Below are positions 18,440-31,469 of a stretch of DNA of 64,000 nucleotides, in pieces (the stretch's first letter is position 1; each line of letters begins with the position of its first letter). Below the pieces are notes generated by a model, which saw nothing but the letters and a program-made list of their open reading frames with translations, did not search any database and had not been told where the DNA came from. The DNA is taken from contig JAQFVV010000036.1 in assembly GCA_028023455.1 (NCBI GenBank), forward strand, positions 7,623,576 through 7,687,575, written 5' to 3'. This stretch comes from Epiperipatus broadwayi. Lineage: Eukaryota; Onychophora; Udeonychophora; Euonychophora; Peripatidae. Position numbers and translations under genes: made by a program.

Positions 18440-21095
18440 CGCACAGTTTATATTAGCGTGTAGAGGCCTAGCAAGACAGAAAACGTTATAATAGAATATT
18501 AATGAATGCTAGATACTATACCGGCCAAAAAATGTTTTGTTTATTAATCTAACATAAGCTGGAACTCACAAAATGTACTTCAAATCCAGTCAAGCCTGAG
18601 ATTTAGGTCAGGGATCAGTCTGAATTCAAACCCACTCTCTAAGCCTCAGATCTAGCACCTAATGAATAACATAATAGTGATGGCACATGAGAATTAGTTT
18701 TAATCCGGCCCACTAGCAGAACGGAGAAGACAATGACACATTATTAACTATGACTTAACTAAAATATGTATATACATGGCTGTAGGTTTGGAAGTGGAGA
18801 AAAAGGAATTAGAGCTACTCATATAAGTTAGATAGTAAAAATTATTTTCATATAATGACAAATTATTTACATACATTTATAAATTAATTGCACACATTAG
18901 TATGTGCATGAATGAGCAAGTGGTAGATGATTACATAGTGTCATTCATGCTGTTATTTCTCATATGCTCTTTATTAGCTAAATAATATATTATAAATAAG
19001 CATACATGCCAATCGATTATTAGAAAGAATTTACATAGAATTGCTATTAACGCTTTTATATACGGTTCTGAAACATGGTGACTAACATTATTTTGGGGAG
19101 CATTCCGAGATTCATTACAGATATAATAAACTATTTTCACGCCATTACGGTCATGAAAATAAATAAAATACATTTGGAAACATATTTGATTATATGACAA
19201 AATACTTAATGAAACTTCTTTTAATTAGTGCTGGTAAGAAGAACGCTTTATTTTCCCCAAGGCATATAGATACTCTTAAATACAGAAATAAGTTATGATG
19301 GTGGGATTGTATAAGACTGAAATAAATTTAATTAATAAAAGTAGAAGTAGTTGGCATTTATATATATTTTAAGCAGAGCGCAATTTTAATATCGGAGCAT
19401 TAAAACTGGGTCATGAAACAAAAGAAATAATATGAAGTTTGCAGTGCTGACATAATTAGCCAAGGAATAACAGGAAAAGTCGTGCTTCTGGACGAAAGAC
19501 AGAAGTCTAAGGCCCCATTCTTGGGTAGTGCTTAGAGAAAAGTGTATAGGCATGCTGTGGATGTTGCCGACGTGCAGACCTTTTTGTACGAGGAAATTGG
19601 ATAGGCATAGCGTATGCCAGACTTATGGGAATCACTGCCAGAGGCCTTTTATACGAAATAAATGATCCTGGGTAGATCAATTATCCTCAGGACAAGGCTT
19701 GAGAGTTCGAACTTGTCACAACCCCCAGATTAGAAGACTAGAAGCACGTAATATATATTGCAACCCCTCATTACTGATCACCAACAACCACAAATACCCG
19801 GGGGCGCCAATTCTATGGATTATAGAATGAACTATTAATCTAATTTTATTCTAAATTTATTTATGAGGCTCTTAAATAAAGTTTCATCTTAGCCTAGCTC
19901 AGTTGAGGGATACAGAGGTCTATGAGGTGTAAAATGTACATTAGATGTGGGAGGAAATATTATAATTAATAGGAAATGAAACATTATTAAATTCTATACT
20001 AAATAAGAATTAAATTGGTAAAATTCTACCATCTAAAATTAACCAGTTATAGTCTTTACTTCACCTCCTCCCATCATCCACATGCATTGAACAACCTTTA
20101 CCATATTATAAAATTAAACTAATAAATAAAATGTAATATTTAGAAACTAAACTGTATAACAAGTTGGATTTGAACTTAAACTAAACCTATCATTACTAAA
20201 TTTTTAATTATACACTAATCTAATCTAGTTAACTGAATTAATATTTAATCTAAATTAATAATTTAATACCTCAGGGAATCAATTTATTGCATGGTTTAAT
20301 CTAAAATCTTTATCTCTCGACAACTATTATTTAATATTATGAAAGTACGGAATAAATTAAGCAATACCCTAACAAAATAATGGTAGTTAGATAATGAAAG
20401 AAATCGGCACATTTTGATTTCAATTCATCATCTAAACAATTACTAAATGATAAAACCTTTTTAGAAAATCAGTAAATAATTGGCATCTCATACAGTGTTT
20501 GGATCAAGGAAATCAACATCATCTTATCTGGGTGTTTATCCTTAAATTAAATGAAAAGTACAATCATCATATTAAGTAAAGTAAATGTGTGAGCATGTGT
20601 GGAAATATGAAAACGAGCGTATGTTAAAAAAGAATTCTAAATACAATTTTGAATAATAAAACATTTATTAACAATATATATATATAGTTAAGCAAAAATT
20701 TAATTTCTTTACAATTTGTACAGATGTAAGTTCTGGATGTATTAACATCAGTGGTTGAAAACCTACATAAGAGCAGAAATCACAAGATAATTTTCTAATT
20801 TCTAATCTGACACATTTCATCTATCAAGTCACTTTGATATACTTATGACAACACATCATATCTTTAACCCTAAAATAATAAACTAAAATAAAATCCATAT
20901 ATTTTATTGCAAAAATGGTTTTCAGTTATCAGTCACTTCTGATAAACATATAGAACTGAAGTAATATAACCTTACAATTCTGGTAATCAACTACAAAATT
21001 TATTTTATATTCATCTTGTTTTATAGCACTCTTCAGTTATCAATTAATCTAATAAGTCTATAACAAACAACATAGGTTAAATATTTCAATTACAT
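18440..21095. other. AT-rich DNA with faint SINE/LTR traces
   Basis: No coding sequence. Faint signals: a minus-strand B-box-like GGGTTTGAATTC near 18625; a moderately GC-rich stretch 19480-19830 containing a minus-strand TGGCGCCC (19809-19802), which resembles a retroelement primer-binding site next to a possible LTR remnant (19810-19900, with AATAAA-type signals); and TAGCTCAGTTGAGG near 19892, similar to a tRNA A box but with no partner B box. None is enough for a confident call. Confidence 0.3.
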
Positions 21096-21103
21096 TATAA
21101 AAT
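21096..21103. repeat. Target-site duplication, left
   Basis: TATAAAAT, identical to 22308-22315, immediately before the inverted terminus GGTTGTCG. Confidence 0.88.
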
Positions 21104-22307
21104 GGTTGTCGTCAATGAGCAGATATATCCCACTGGATGGCGCTGTTTTCGCGCTAAAACACATAAAAACGCCGTTTCCGCGGCCGACACCTTCGAACCT
21201 GCATTTTCTATAAAACTTTTTTGTTGTGCTACAGATTGCAGGCCGCTATGTCGCGTCGCAGTACAGCATGTATGTTTTACACAGCAAATACATTTTCCGA
21301 ATTCTCACAGTTTATAAAATGATTACAGCTTGGGGAGAAGGTGTGTTTTTTTGAATTGGATGGAAATGTTGTTTTTATTAGTTTTTTTTATTTTAAAGTA
21401 TTGAAATGTTCAGATTTTGTAAAGTAATAATTAACAGACTTTTTACACCGTAGTGTATTGAAGTTTTAAGTAGTAAATGTTGACGAGATATATGTATAAA
21501 GTTATTTGGAATTAGGTAACGAGTCAAGTAACGTACTGTTCGTAACATTCCACAAGACATTTTAAGATTGTACCCGTGTGTATATTTTTGAAATAAAAAA
21601 AAAGCGTTAACACAAAAATATCCAATAAGAAAAGTACAATTGTACCCTGTTTTTTTAAATGTCATAAAAAGCATATATTATAAACATTATATATATATAT
21701 ATTTGTTGTTGTTTAAAAAAGTTTTAGTTTCTTTCTTTTTCTCCGACTACTGTTATTCTTTGTCGAATATAGTTTACGTTTATTGTTATCATTTATTTTA
21801 TAGATGTTAGTTAAAAAAAAAAATATTTACAAAAATACGATTTTGATATTTTTTATTTTAACCGTAAAACTAACCCTAAACTAACCTTAAAGCTAACCCT
21901 AAAACTAACCCTAAACGTAACAAGTTTTACTTTTAGTTATCATTCTATTTGAAATAAAAACTAGCGGTAAACAACAAAAAAAAAAGCTGTAACCCCAGTA
22001 AAAAAAATCTCAGATAGTAAATTGATTTTTTTTAATAAAAAGAAAACTAAAAAAGACGAATCAGATTGTAATTTGTTTATTTTATTTTACATTTATTATT
22101 ATCATTTAATTTGTATACGTTAATAAAAAATAATATTTAAAATTAAGTAATATTTAAAAAAGACGATTTTCTTTTTGTTTTTATTTTCGCATTACAAAAA
22201 ACACATCAAAATGATTATAATTAACGGCCTGTGAACGATCATATTTTATAATTTTAGCATGATAACTGCGCCATCGAGTGGGATTTAGCAGCTATTCTAC
22301 GACAACC
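21104..22307. mobile_element. Non-autonomous DNA transposon, 1204 bp, 8-bp target duplication
   Basis: Terminal inverted repeats of about 60 bp at roughly 75% identity. The left begins GGTTGTCGTCAATGAGCAG and includes ATCCCACTGGATGGCGC; from the right end, the other strand begins GGTTGTCGTAGAATAGCTG and includes ATCCCACTCGATGGCGC. Perfect 8-bp direct repeats (TATAAAAT) flank it. No transposase is recognisable; the longest ORF (21102-21317) is uncharacterised. 8-bp duplications occur in hAT, P and Merlin; the GG start disfavours hAT (CA start), so superfamily is open. It contains a telomere-like CTAACCC tract (21867-21919). Confidence 0.88.
21867..21919. repeat. Telomere-like CTAACCC-type tract
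   Basis: Six imperfect units built from ACTAACCCTAAA inside the DNA transposon above. Irregular spacing (CTAACCCTAAA, CTAACCTTAAAG, CTAACCCTAAAA) argues against a true telomere. Confidence 0.7.
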
Positions 22308-22315
22308 TATAAAAT
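22308..22315. repeat. Target-site duplication, right
   Basis: TATAAAAT, the second copy of the 8-bp target duplication, immediately after CGACAACC. Confidence 0.88.
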
Positions 22316-25300
22316 AAAACTAAAAATCTTTGCATTTTACTTTAAATGCTGTTAACAAAAATAAGGGGTTTGAACCTAAGAATAAACACAAAATAAGATC
22401 AAATAATACTTTGCAAAATGGAAAAAATTCTATCAATTAGCTATGTTTTATCTCTGCAAAATAGAAATGAATAATGCTATTAACTATGATTTGTCTTTTT
22501 TTTGCTTGCTTTTTCCAGAGATGATTAAATATTATGGAAGCTGATATGAAATTTAAATAATAAATGCAAAATGATAGAAGTTAGGCATTAATGATGGATT
22601 TTTTTTAATAACTTTTAAAAATAATACTTTACACATGTGTCTGCATTATGCTGTGTGTCATACAATAAATAATTAATACTAATCACTCCAGTTTACTTAT
22701 GACTGTGTAAATAAATCATAATACGGACATTGACAATGGACCAAACAAGCTTCAGCACTAATTCTAACACAGCTGTTTTATGAGTAAATCAATTCTACTT
22801 TTATTCTTTTTATCAATAAATTATCTGGCACATGGCTATGAGTAAGATGAAAGCATTCTATAAGGCACACGGGGTTAAAAGATTTTCACAATTCTAATTT
22901 TATAACTAACAAGACAATACATCCCAAGTCGAATTTCTGAGACTGAATAAACTGGTGGGAATAAATTCTGATCACCAAAAATCAGGGAGATAAAATACTT
23001 GGATTCATATACTTTAATTCACAATATCAAAACTGGAGGATTCAATCTACTCCTATCAAATACTTCAATAACAAAGGGATTTTACTCTATCCCATAAGAT
23101 ATACTAGGCAATCTACCATATCAAATATGCAAATAACAGAAAGGGAGAGATTACTCAATCTTATACAGCACAATAAAACACCCCTAACGTCACTCTACAT
23201 AGCCACTAAATACTTTTCTTATCAAACATACTAAAGAGCAATAAATTCATACTTAAACAGATTCTAATCTTTCAAATTTAATTGGTCCATTCTCATCTTC
23301 CGAAACCGATAGACTTTATATCATTTTACTTGCAATCTACACATTATTATAGTTGAATTTAATAATATACACACGTATACAAGCATAATAATGCACAGAC
23401 AATGTAAATCCCAATAGGTAAAGAACTACTGTAAAATATCAATTACCAACTATAAAAGCAATAACAGGAAACATTTCATATCTGATATAATATTTTTAAT
23501 TTGAAAACATTTTTATTATGGTTGAAAAGCAAGTCAAGATAATTTCTACTGGCAAGGTAAGACAAAATAATTTTTTTCTAGTGCATTTGCATTAGCACAC
23601 ATCTAAAGCAAAAGTTTGGCTTAGATAAATAATAAAGCTTTATATTCTAGATTAAATAATTATTGAAAATAATTATTTTCTAATCTATTGAAAAACGCAA
23701 AGATATACTATAAGAATCTATATAATGAGCTTTTTTTTTAAAGAGCTATTACCTCTTCAACATTAAATGTACGTCTCCCTTTTTTATCACGCATGTATGT
23801 TTAGAATAGAACACATGATAAAACTTATACTAAAATAGTAATAAATACCTTGTATAATATTTTCTATATTATACATTTAGTGAGACATTCTAGTAGAAAA
23901 CAATAATAAATATAATAATAAAAATCGTAAAACACTTCTTAAACTATCTATTAAAGATCAAGTATCAAGAATAATAACAAAAGTTTTTTTTCTTCTTTTC
24001 CTTGGTTGTAAAAACGAGAAGTTTATTGATAGTTTATAAATGACATCTCTTGGTCATATCTTAAATAATAAAAATTATTAGCACAAATATAAATACTGAT
24101 GAATACATAACACACATTCCTGCAAGAAAACAAAACAACATTATTTGGGATCCAGAATAGTGCATTTAATGTTTTTTAGCAAGACTAATAAACCGCTAGT
24201 AATATCATATAGGATACATTTTTATTAATTAAGCAATAAACATTTTTTTATCATGACGCAAAGAAAGTAATAATTCATATTTCATTCCTGGGATATATTC
24301 AAGTATTTATTTTATATTTTTAGAGCCATTCGTGAACGCATATAATTATTTAACTGGTAATATTTATTTAGATTTATATGAGTTTGTTGGCAATATTCTA
24401 GATAGGGGAATTCCATAGCAAATGAGGAGTGCAATTAATAAAGTAAAGTCATATTCAATTTGATCCATTTTACAAATTCATTTCTCACAGTAATTGGGAA
24501 AAATAGATAAATATTAGCAATGCATTCAATTGCACCTTTAGTCTTTTTTTTTTAAATAGGCAAAAATAGAAGTAATTCAGCAAATGTTCCAATAATAATG
24601 ACAATAAAATTAAATGATTCATACGCATCCTTCTCAATCTTCTTTTATAACTAGCACAAAATTTATCATAAAGAGTTCTTAATATGTTTAATAATAGTTC
24701 ACATATTTTCCTGACATAATAAAGGTATATACATGCTTCAGTTATTTTCTTAATAAAAAATTTAAGAAAAATAATTTTGAAAAATAAACATACATTCATC
24801 TTTCTTCTTCACAAGTAGAATTAAAGTTTAAGTAAAATAATTTTAAAATATAGTTACGTACTTCCATTCTTTTCCTCATATTAATAAATAATTTTAAATA
24901 CTTTATAATGTAGATACTCTTATGCATTTAAAGTAATGATTTGAGAATTCTGAAACTGTCAATTAAGAATAAAGATTAATGTACCTTTAAGGTTGTTTAC
25001 ACTATCATTTTAGAAGAAACTTGTATTACCTTTGACTTTCAACTTGGTTTTTTTTGGAAGAATATGCTTTTAATAAAAATTATACTATTAAACTTTGTTT
25101 AGAGAATAATTTTTAGTTCTATCAGTAGAGAATTTTAGTTGGTAGACTTCTTTATTTGGTAGTCCCCTTAGCATTATAATTAACCCTTTTTATAGCCCTC
25201 AAAAAAATTACCCAGCATTTATTCTTCCAATCCAAGGTTATTTGAAAGTTCAAAGATCATCAGACAGAGACTATTTGCTCCTCCCATTGCAATAAAACTT

Positions 25301-27840
25301 AATTTATGCAAGAAACTTTCTTGTCTTGAAAAAGAAAGTAGAAAAAAATCATTTTGTCTATTAGAATAAAAGTAAAGATTAAAAATTAAATTGAACTAAG
25401 AATTTATATTTTTAAAGTAACAGAATAAAATTGATAACAGTTATTTTAACAAATAAACTATTTTCTATTAAAATTATTGTTCAATAATTCACCAGTCCAA
25501 TAATCCATTAATTCACTTAAAATGTAATTAAGCTGGTTTTTAACACTTAGTTATGAAATTAAATATTTGGATATGAGATATGGTACTTGATGGTTTAATG
25601 AAGCATATGAATGAAAAATGAAGTTGAATAATGATACAAACATACATGAATATTTACAAATAATGTACTATAGACACTAAACTGATATGACTAAATGACT
25701 TATGTTAATGATGATGAGTGAAACATATTTCACTGTTTATACTATAAATTAAAATATGAAAAGCAAATGAACTAGAGAATCATTCAAACAAGTCTTAATA
25801 CTGCTTTGTGAACAAAACAAATTAGCATCAACTCAATGTTTATGACAAGTCACCCTCCTATCCTATACTAATTATACACTAAAGTAAGTTATTGAACATC
25901 TAATAATCCTCAAATTGCATCTATAAGTACCTTTAAGCATAGTTTTAAGTCTTTACTAAAAATTTTTAAAAATTTCACGTTATTTCATTTTTTTTTTAAT
26001 AAGATAATATCAGATGTTACTGATATAGCATTATACAATTCCAATTAATATTTCTGGTGCCAAACCAGAAGGTCACAATATGAACATGAAGATAAGGCTG
26101 AATATCAGTAACACAGTAATGCTAAGTGTTACTAACGACATTGAATAAGTTTACTGCTTTAAAAATAAATGACCCTAGTTTGAATGCCATAATTTATATA
26201 ATTAATTTGCTATGCTACTAGAATATATATAGAAAGATTTAGATTTCATATAATAAAATATACATTAAGATGTGATCCCCTCCTTTTCTGCCATTTAAAA
26301 TAAATCAATCCTACCTTCGCTGATTTTATAACTGGAATATTTAAGTATTGTATGTGATAGTTTAAGAGTAAATAAAAAAGACTACCAGTTATATAGAAAA
26401 CAAATAATCGGTCACCTTTTCAGAATTGAATAACATTTATAAAATAAATAAGGTTTCAAAGCGTTAATTAGCTTGAGTTCTGGATTCACCCCGGGTAGAA
26501 AATCCAGAGTTAAACATATATTTTTTTTATTAAAACATAAATAAAATGTTGGCTCATAAAACAATCTGGCGAGTGTATTAATTTATCAAATTATAGTTTA
26601 TGAGGATGTTAATAATCTTAGTTTATGGAGGTTTACTTAAAAGAAAGAAAAGATTTTACACAGTTCAACTCGTCAGATTGTTTGAAATTGGCATATTAAC
26701 AAGAAAAGCATATATATAAAATCAAGTAGTAAATAAATGACTGCACCAAGGTTAAAGAAAGTTAGAGCATATGAGAGAGATTTAAATTTATAGCAATTAT
26801 GTGAGAGCAATTTACATATTATATTAGAAATAAATTTAAATAATACATTAGGAGAAGAAGTCTTGATAATAGAGTTTAAGATTAGTTAGACTAGCTTTAC
26901 TTGCGGCTTGAAAATTTACCTTGCACCATTTTAAGAGTTCATATTTCAAAGTCTGCTCATGCATGGCAATTGGTTCTTAAATAACAGCAAGCTTTTATTC
27001 AGCATTCCACAATTTTACAGTCGGGCTTTTACTTCATTTTAGGGTAGCAGAATATTATGGCAGCGGAAGATGACTCTCATGGGTCAGAAAGGTGATGAGC
27101 TTTCTATGCTTACATTTTAACACAGCTTGGATTCAGTTAACTGCACAGTTATCTCAATAGTAGCTAATCTATCAGTGATTTAAAATCCATCCATTTTATA
27201 CTCTGCTCAGGTATTTGAAGAATGCTTTCCATTTCTTATCTCTAGCTCAAACATAATCTTTAATTTAACAGAAATTTTACATTTCTTTGTCCATTGTTTT
27301 TGAAAAATGCAATGTTAGATAAAGATCAAAATAAATTCAAATCTATTTCCAGATTAGAAATAGATTTGACAGAAATGTTTCTAACAAAAGAAAATCTTTA
27401 ATCTTAATCCCATTTTATTTTAAATAAAAACTTTAATTAAAAATACCTTCCCCAGATTAAAACAATAGTGTTTCCAACCCTTTAATTATTTTTGGACAAT
27501 GAACCGTTGCATCTTCCATCTTGGATTTTATAAAATACAGTTTAATAGGAAAAAAGTACTTTAAAAAGGAAAAAGTTGTATAAATGACATACAATAAAAT
27601 ATTTTTTAAAAAATCAATATTTTGTTAGTATTTTGCTCCTATATATATATATTTAAGCCACACCTATGTACTTTAATAAAAAAGAACTAATAATTAATAA
27701 TAAAAAAATTAATAATAATTTAAAAAATGTTATTGAAACGTTAAAATTTCATAACTTAGGCGTGCATTTCAAATATATGCATAATATATATATATATTCG
27801 ATAGGGTTTGAATACAGATTAGTAGATGGAACCATGAAGC
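22316..27840. other. AT-rich intergenic DNA without recognisable genes
   Basis: 5.5 kb of very AT-rich sequence. Short ORFs (for example 24485-24799 minus, 104 codons of Leu/Phe/Tyr/Lys) have the composition expected from random AT-rich DNA. No motif, splice structure or repeat boundary was found. It could be an intron or old decayed elements. Confidence 0.5.
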
Positions 27841-27866
27841 TCAATCTTAATCTAAGATTGACTGCT

Positions 27867-28640
27867 TCAATACTTTTGTATTGGATCATGTACAATGGCA
27901 TCAAGTTTTTGAAGCATTATATATGTTTCTGAAAATAAAATCTCTGTTGTTGATGATGGAAGGAGTATGCGCATTGTTTTCTGTAATGGAGTTTGAGTAG
28001 TTTGTATGCCTGTTAAATTTAGTATGAGTATTTGTGTATAGTGATTGGAGAAAGGGGAAGGATTTAGAGTTAGATCAATTAGGTAATGGAGCATTGGTGA
28101 ATAAAAGCACAAATCTATGAGTGTTGCAAAGCATCTATTATGAAATGAGGTAGAATTTGAAGGGAGAAAGCCTTCAGCACCCATAAGTGGTAGGGCTAAT
28201 TGGTGAAGCCATTTAGATGTAAATGTATTATAGTTCATGTTAAAATCACCCATTAATATAATCGGATAAGAAGTTGATGCTAACAAAGAGTTAATTGTGA
28301 GAATGATATGTGATATTATTGAGGGACCTGGAGGAATATAGACAAGAATTATGTTAATTGTTGTAATATGGTTGTGAAACATGGCAAGTAGTAAGTTTGA
28401 GTCTATGTATATAATTTTAGAAGTTGAAAAAATGGTAGTGGGAGCAATAAGCATGCCTGTCCCTCCTGATGGAGATGAGGCATCACGTGAACAGGCACAA
28501 AAACCATGTTTGTTTAGATAGTTTGAAGGATCTATATGTGAACCACTGTATATTTTGGTTTCTTTATCCTTCTGTTAAGTTGGTGTAACTTTGATATTGA
28601 ATTAATGCCTTTAACATTAAATGCTGTTATTTTAATTTTT
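27867..28640 (-). pseudogene. LINE B copy 2 ORF2: APE-like endonuclease
   Basis: The best segment (28454-27867) shows IIYIDSNLLLAMFH, VYIPPGPS, PIILMGDFNMNYNTF (catalytic GDxN motif), TLIDLCFYSP (LID block) and SNHYTQILIL (normally SDH, here SNH). Weak upstream homology in another frame reaches about 28640. The same blocks occur in LINE B copy 4 (SFSDHCALNV), where the SDH is intact, so the Asn here is an inactivating change. It would nick target DNA. Confidence 0.75.
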
Positions 28641-28822
28641 ATATTGTAGTTTTATTGTTGAGCTAGATGATTGTGATATGAAGTTGATCTATAATGTAAC
28701 CATGATCATAATTTAATTATTTGATTTGATGATGTTATTAATCTTGAGGATAGGTTTGTGTAGTGGATGAGCGAGTCTCATATGATGTTATATGTTGACA
28801 TGAATTTCTTTTGAATTATTAT

Positions 28823-30298
28823 TTAGCTGTGGATTACTGAATTCCATGTGTATGCTATTATCATCTGCAAGATCAGATATGTCTGACATTCTATGATTAT
28901 TATCAGTTTTAATTTTTTTATTGTCGGATTTTGACTTGGAACGTCCTGTTTTCTTTTGCTTTCTTGTGTGGGAGTTTCAATGATTGTCATGACTGGTGTT
29001 ATAGATTCCATATTTTTGTGTCCAAGTTTTATTAATGATTATATGAGTCATGTTATTTATTTCTGAATTTGTGCTTTCATTAGATGAAGTGAGTGAATTT
29101 GAATCTACGAACATTGAATCAATCTCGGGCTCATTCTCATTTGGTGCAATAGATTGTTTGTATGCGTTATTATTGTTTGAGTGAGTTTGTTTTATAAAAG
29201 TAGTGGGTGTTATGTTAGCTTCAGAAAAAGCATGATTTATATTATTGTTTTATTGTGTGGGTTCAATCCTGTTTTCATCTTGCTGTATATTAATTTACAT
29301 TTTATCTGTGGCTGTTTTGTTGTTTTCCGGACCATTATTAATTATGTCTTTATTGTAAAAGTTGATGACTGTGTGTTTCATTGTTCTGTTTTTTTTTGCT
29401 GTGTAGAAAAGTCACTGCATTGAATGGCTAGATGACCTCTCTGCCCACATGTGTAACATTTAGGTTTTAATCCCCTTATGTATAAACATAGCACAGCTTC
29501 TTGATCTAATATCTGTGTGGGAATTGAGTTTGGATCGATATTTTGGTGTAGCTTTAGTTTAAATTCATAGTTGTTTGTTGCTATTGGTATGGGAGCATCT
29601 TTTGAGTATATTTCTTTAAAGAATATTACTTTGCCAAAGGGTTGCATCATTTTTTGAAAATCTTGTATTGTGTAGCTGAAATAAGTATTTCTTAGTATTC
29701 TGGAAATAATACTTTGCTTGTTTTCATCTACTGCTACTAAAACATAGTTACCTATTGTTTTTATTAATGTTTGAAAATGCTGCTTTTGATTTATTTCAAA
29801 AAGTTCGATAGCTATGTATCTAGGATTAGTGAGATCAGTTATTCTAGATATAGTTTACCATAAGTCATGTGTTGTAATCCCATCATAGAGTGATTGACGG
29901 AAACTGATATAGCGAGCAGTTGGAATCTTAGCAGATATTACAAGCGATTTTGGTGGAAAAAAAATGTTTCAAAGAATTAAATAAACTTAGGGGAATGGTA
30001 TTGTTGTATTTTTCCGAAATACTTTCTAAAATTTCTGTTGTCCAATCTGTTATTGAGGGTGGGCTAGTTTCTTGCATTCTTAAATCTAAATCTTGAATGT
30101 CATTTATATTTGACGTTTGAAAACATGAATTTAGTTTTGTGACTTTTTGATTTAAATTTTTCTTATCACTCATAGTTTTTGAATTTTTAGTAATGCTGGC
30201 GTGTTATTTATAGCTGTGTTATTAATAGATAATTTTGGGTATTCAATAGACATATTTTTAATATTGGCGATATGTTCGTTGTTATTAGAAATTGCCAT
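28823..30298 (-). pseudogene. LINE B copy 2 ORF1 with CCHC zinc knuckle
   Basis: Starts at ATG 30298 (MAISNNNEHIANIKN) and continues after a frameshift near 30175 (MSDKKNLNQKVTK, to 29928). A middle segment follows, then 29650-29378 with MMQPFGKVIFFKEIY and the knuckle CYTCGQRGHLAIQC (C-x2-C-x4-H-x4-C). The C-terminal part is Ser/Thr/Lys-rich and polar (29011-28823 region). Copies 3 and 4 show the same layout. Function: RNA-binding ORF1 protein of the LINE RNP, gag-like. Several stops and frameshifts. Confidence 0.75.
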
Positions 30299-30839
30299 TT
30301 TCAAAGTATCACTTTGGAGTCTGATTAGTAATAATTATTATAAATATCTAATAATTTTTTTTGAAAATGAATAAATAATTTAATTGTGCTTGATAACCAA
30401 AATATTTATAATTAAATTTTACCTTGAAGTTTCTAGAATCCTCAGGTATTTTTAACGTTTTAATGTTTTACGTTAAGAATATTTGTTTGACAAACCGTGC
30501 TATACTATAGTTACCATAGCAACCTATTATTATTATGATGATAATGATGATGTTTCAAAGCAAAACTTTATTGAGTCTAAAAAGTTACAGAGTCACATCT
30601 AGTAATATATTGATTTGTTACAAATGCAAAACTAATTACAACTATGCAATTAAGACATCTTTTCAGTATATGTCTTTATCATTTCTGCATACTTTTTTGC
30701 TTGTTTTTAAATTTGGTCGTCTATTTAGTTCAGTTTATGCTTGCATCTCATTAAAGTTGAAAAATGCTGATGTTGAAAATGTCATCATCTATCATATTGG
30801 ACTTATATTTCACAGACTCGATCTTGGTTTCAAGTGTGA

Positions 30840-31460
30840 CCATGTGGCTGCTAACACATCTGGTTGAGCTAGGATGCTGTCTTTCTCTGAACAGTTCAAG
30901 TTTTATTGAATATGTTGCTGGGTGGCATTGAGGGTTATTAGCAAGAGCAAAAGTGCAGCTGGTACACCAATAGACATAAAGGCTGTATGTTGCTGCACGA
31001 ATAGCAGGGATGTTGCCTTTTTTAAATATATTTATTATTTCATCAATTGAAATGTTAGCCTTTCTATATGTGGTAAACGTGCAACATATTGTTTCTAGTG
31101 CAGTGCAGGAATGAAGAAAATGATCTTGTGTCTCTTCTCTATGACATAGTCCAGACGTGGCATCTATATTTGTATAGAATCTACAAAATCTAAGGAAATG
31201 TGTTATGGGTAGAGCATTAAGATTAAGCTTAAGTAGAAAATCAAATAATTTTGGTTCTAGTGACCACTTTCTGAACTGTTGCAGTAGTTGCCTGTTGTCT
31301 ATCCCAAGAACTGATGGGTATAGATTAGGTGTCTGGTTTGGGTATAGTATATTATAAATGTCCCAGTATGTATACTCGTCATTATTGAGTGATATTTTGT
31401 TGTATATTGGCTTGAGTTCTTCAGTGTGGATAGATATTCATATGGAGTTGTCTGTCTATG
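30840..31460 (-). pseudogene. LINE B copy 3 ORF2, C-terminal zinc motif region
   Basis: Minus-strand translation around 31165-31100 gives GLCHREETQDHFLHSC, matching CQLCHRDEETIEHFLLQC of copy 4: the C-terminal CCHC-like motif of ORF2 in this LINE family, thought to bind nucleic acid. Flanking text matches copy 4 as well (the PAIRAATYSLYVYWC region). Frame broken in places. Confidence 0.7.
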
Positions 31461-31469
31461 GGTATTATA

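Larger units (their letters stand above)
27845..30520 (-). mobile_element. LINE B copy 2 (3'-deleted)
   Basis: Minus-strand copy with ORF1 and the endonuclease part of ORF2 only; coding similarity stops at about 27845 just after the endonuclease. Its 5' end (about 30300-30520) directly follows the 3' tail of copy 3 (30527), head to tail. Loss of the 3' part is unusual for LINEs, which normally lose the 5' end, so a later deletion is likely. Confidence 0.72.

Noticed and set aside
19802-19809. Minus-strand TGGCGCCC as proof of an LTR element at 19.8 kb
   Set aside because: Eight bases only, with no paired LTR and no gag/pol nearby; kept only as a weak trace.
19892-19930. TAGCTCAGTTGAGG as a tRNA gene
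   Set aside because: No B box, acceptor stem or anticodon arm can be placed around it.
21867-21919. CTAACCC-type tract as a true telomere or interstitial telomere
   Set aside because: Only about six irregular units, inside a bounded transposon; too short and variable.
24485-24799. 104-codon minus-strand ORF as a gene
   Set aside because: Composition is Leu/Phe/Tyr/Lys as in random AT-rich DNA; no motif or neighbours support it.
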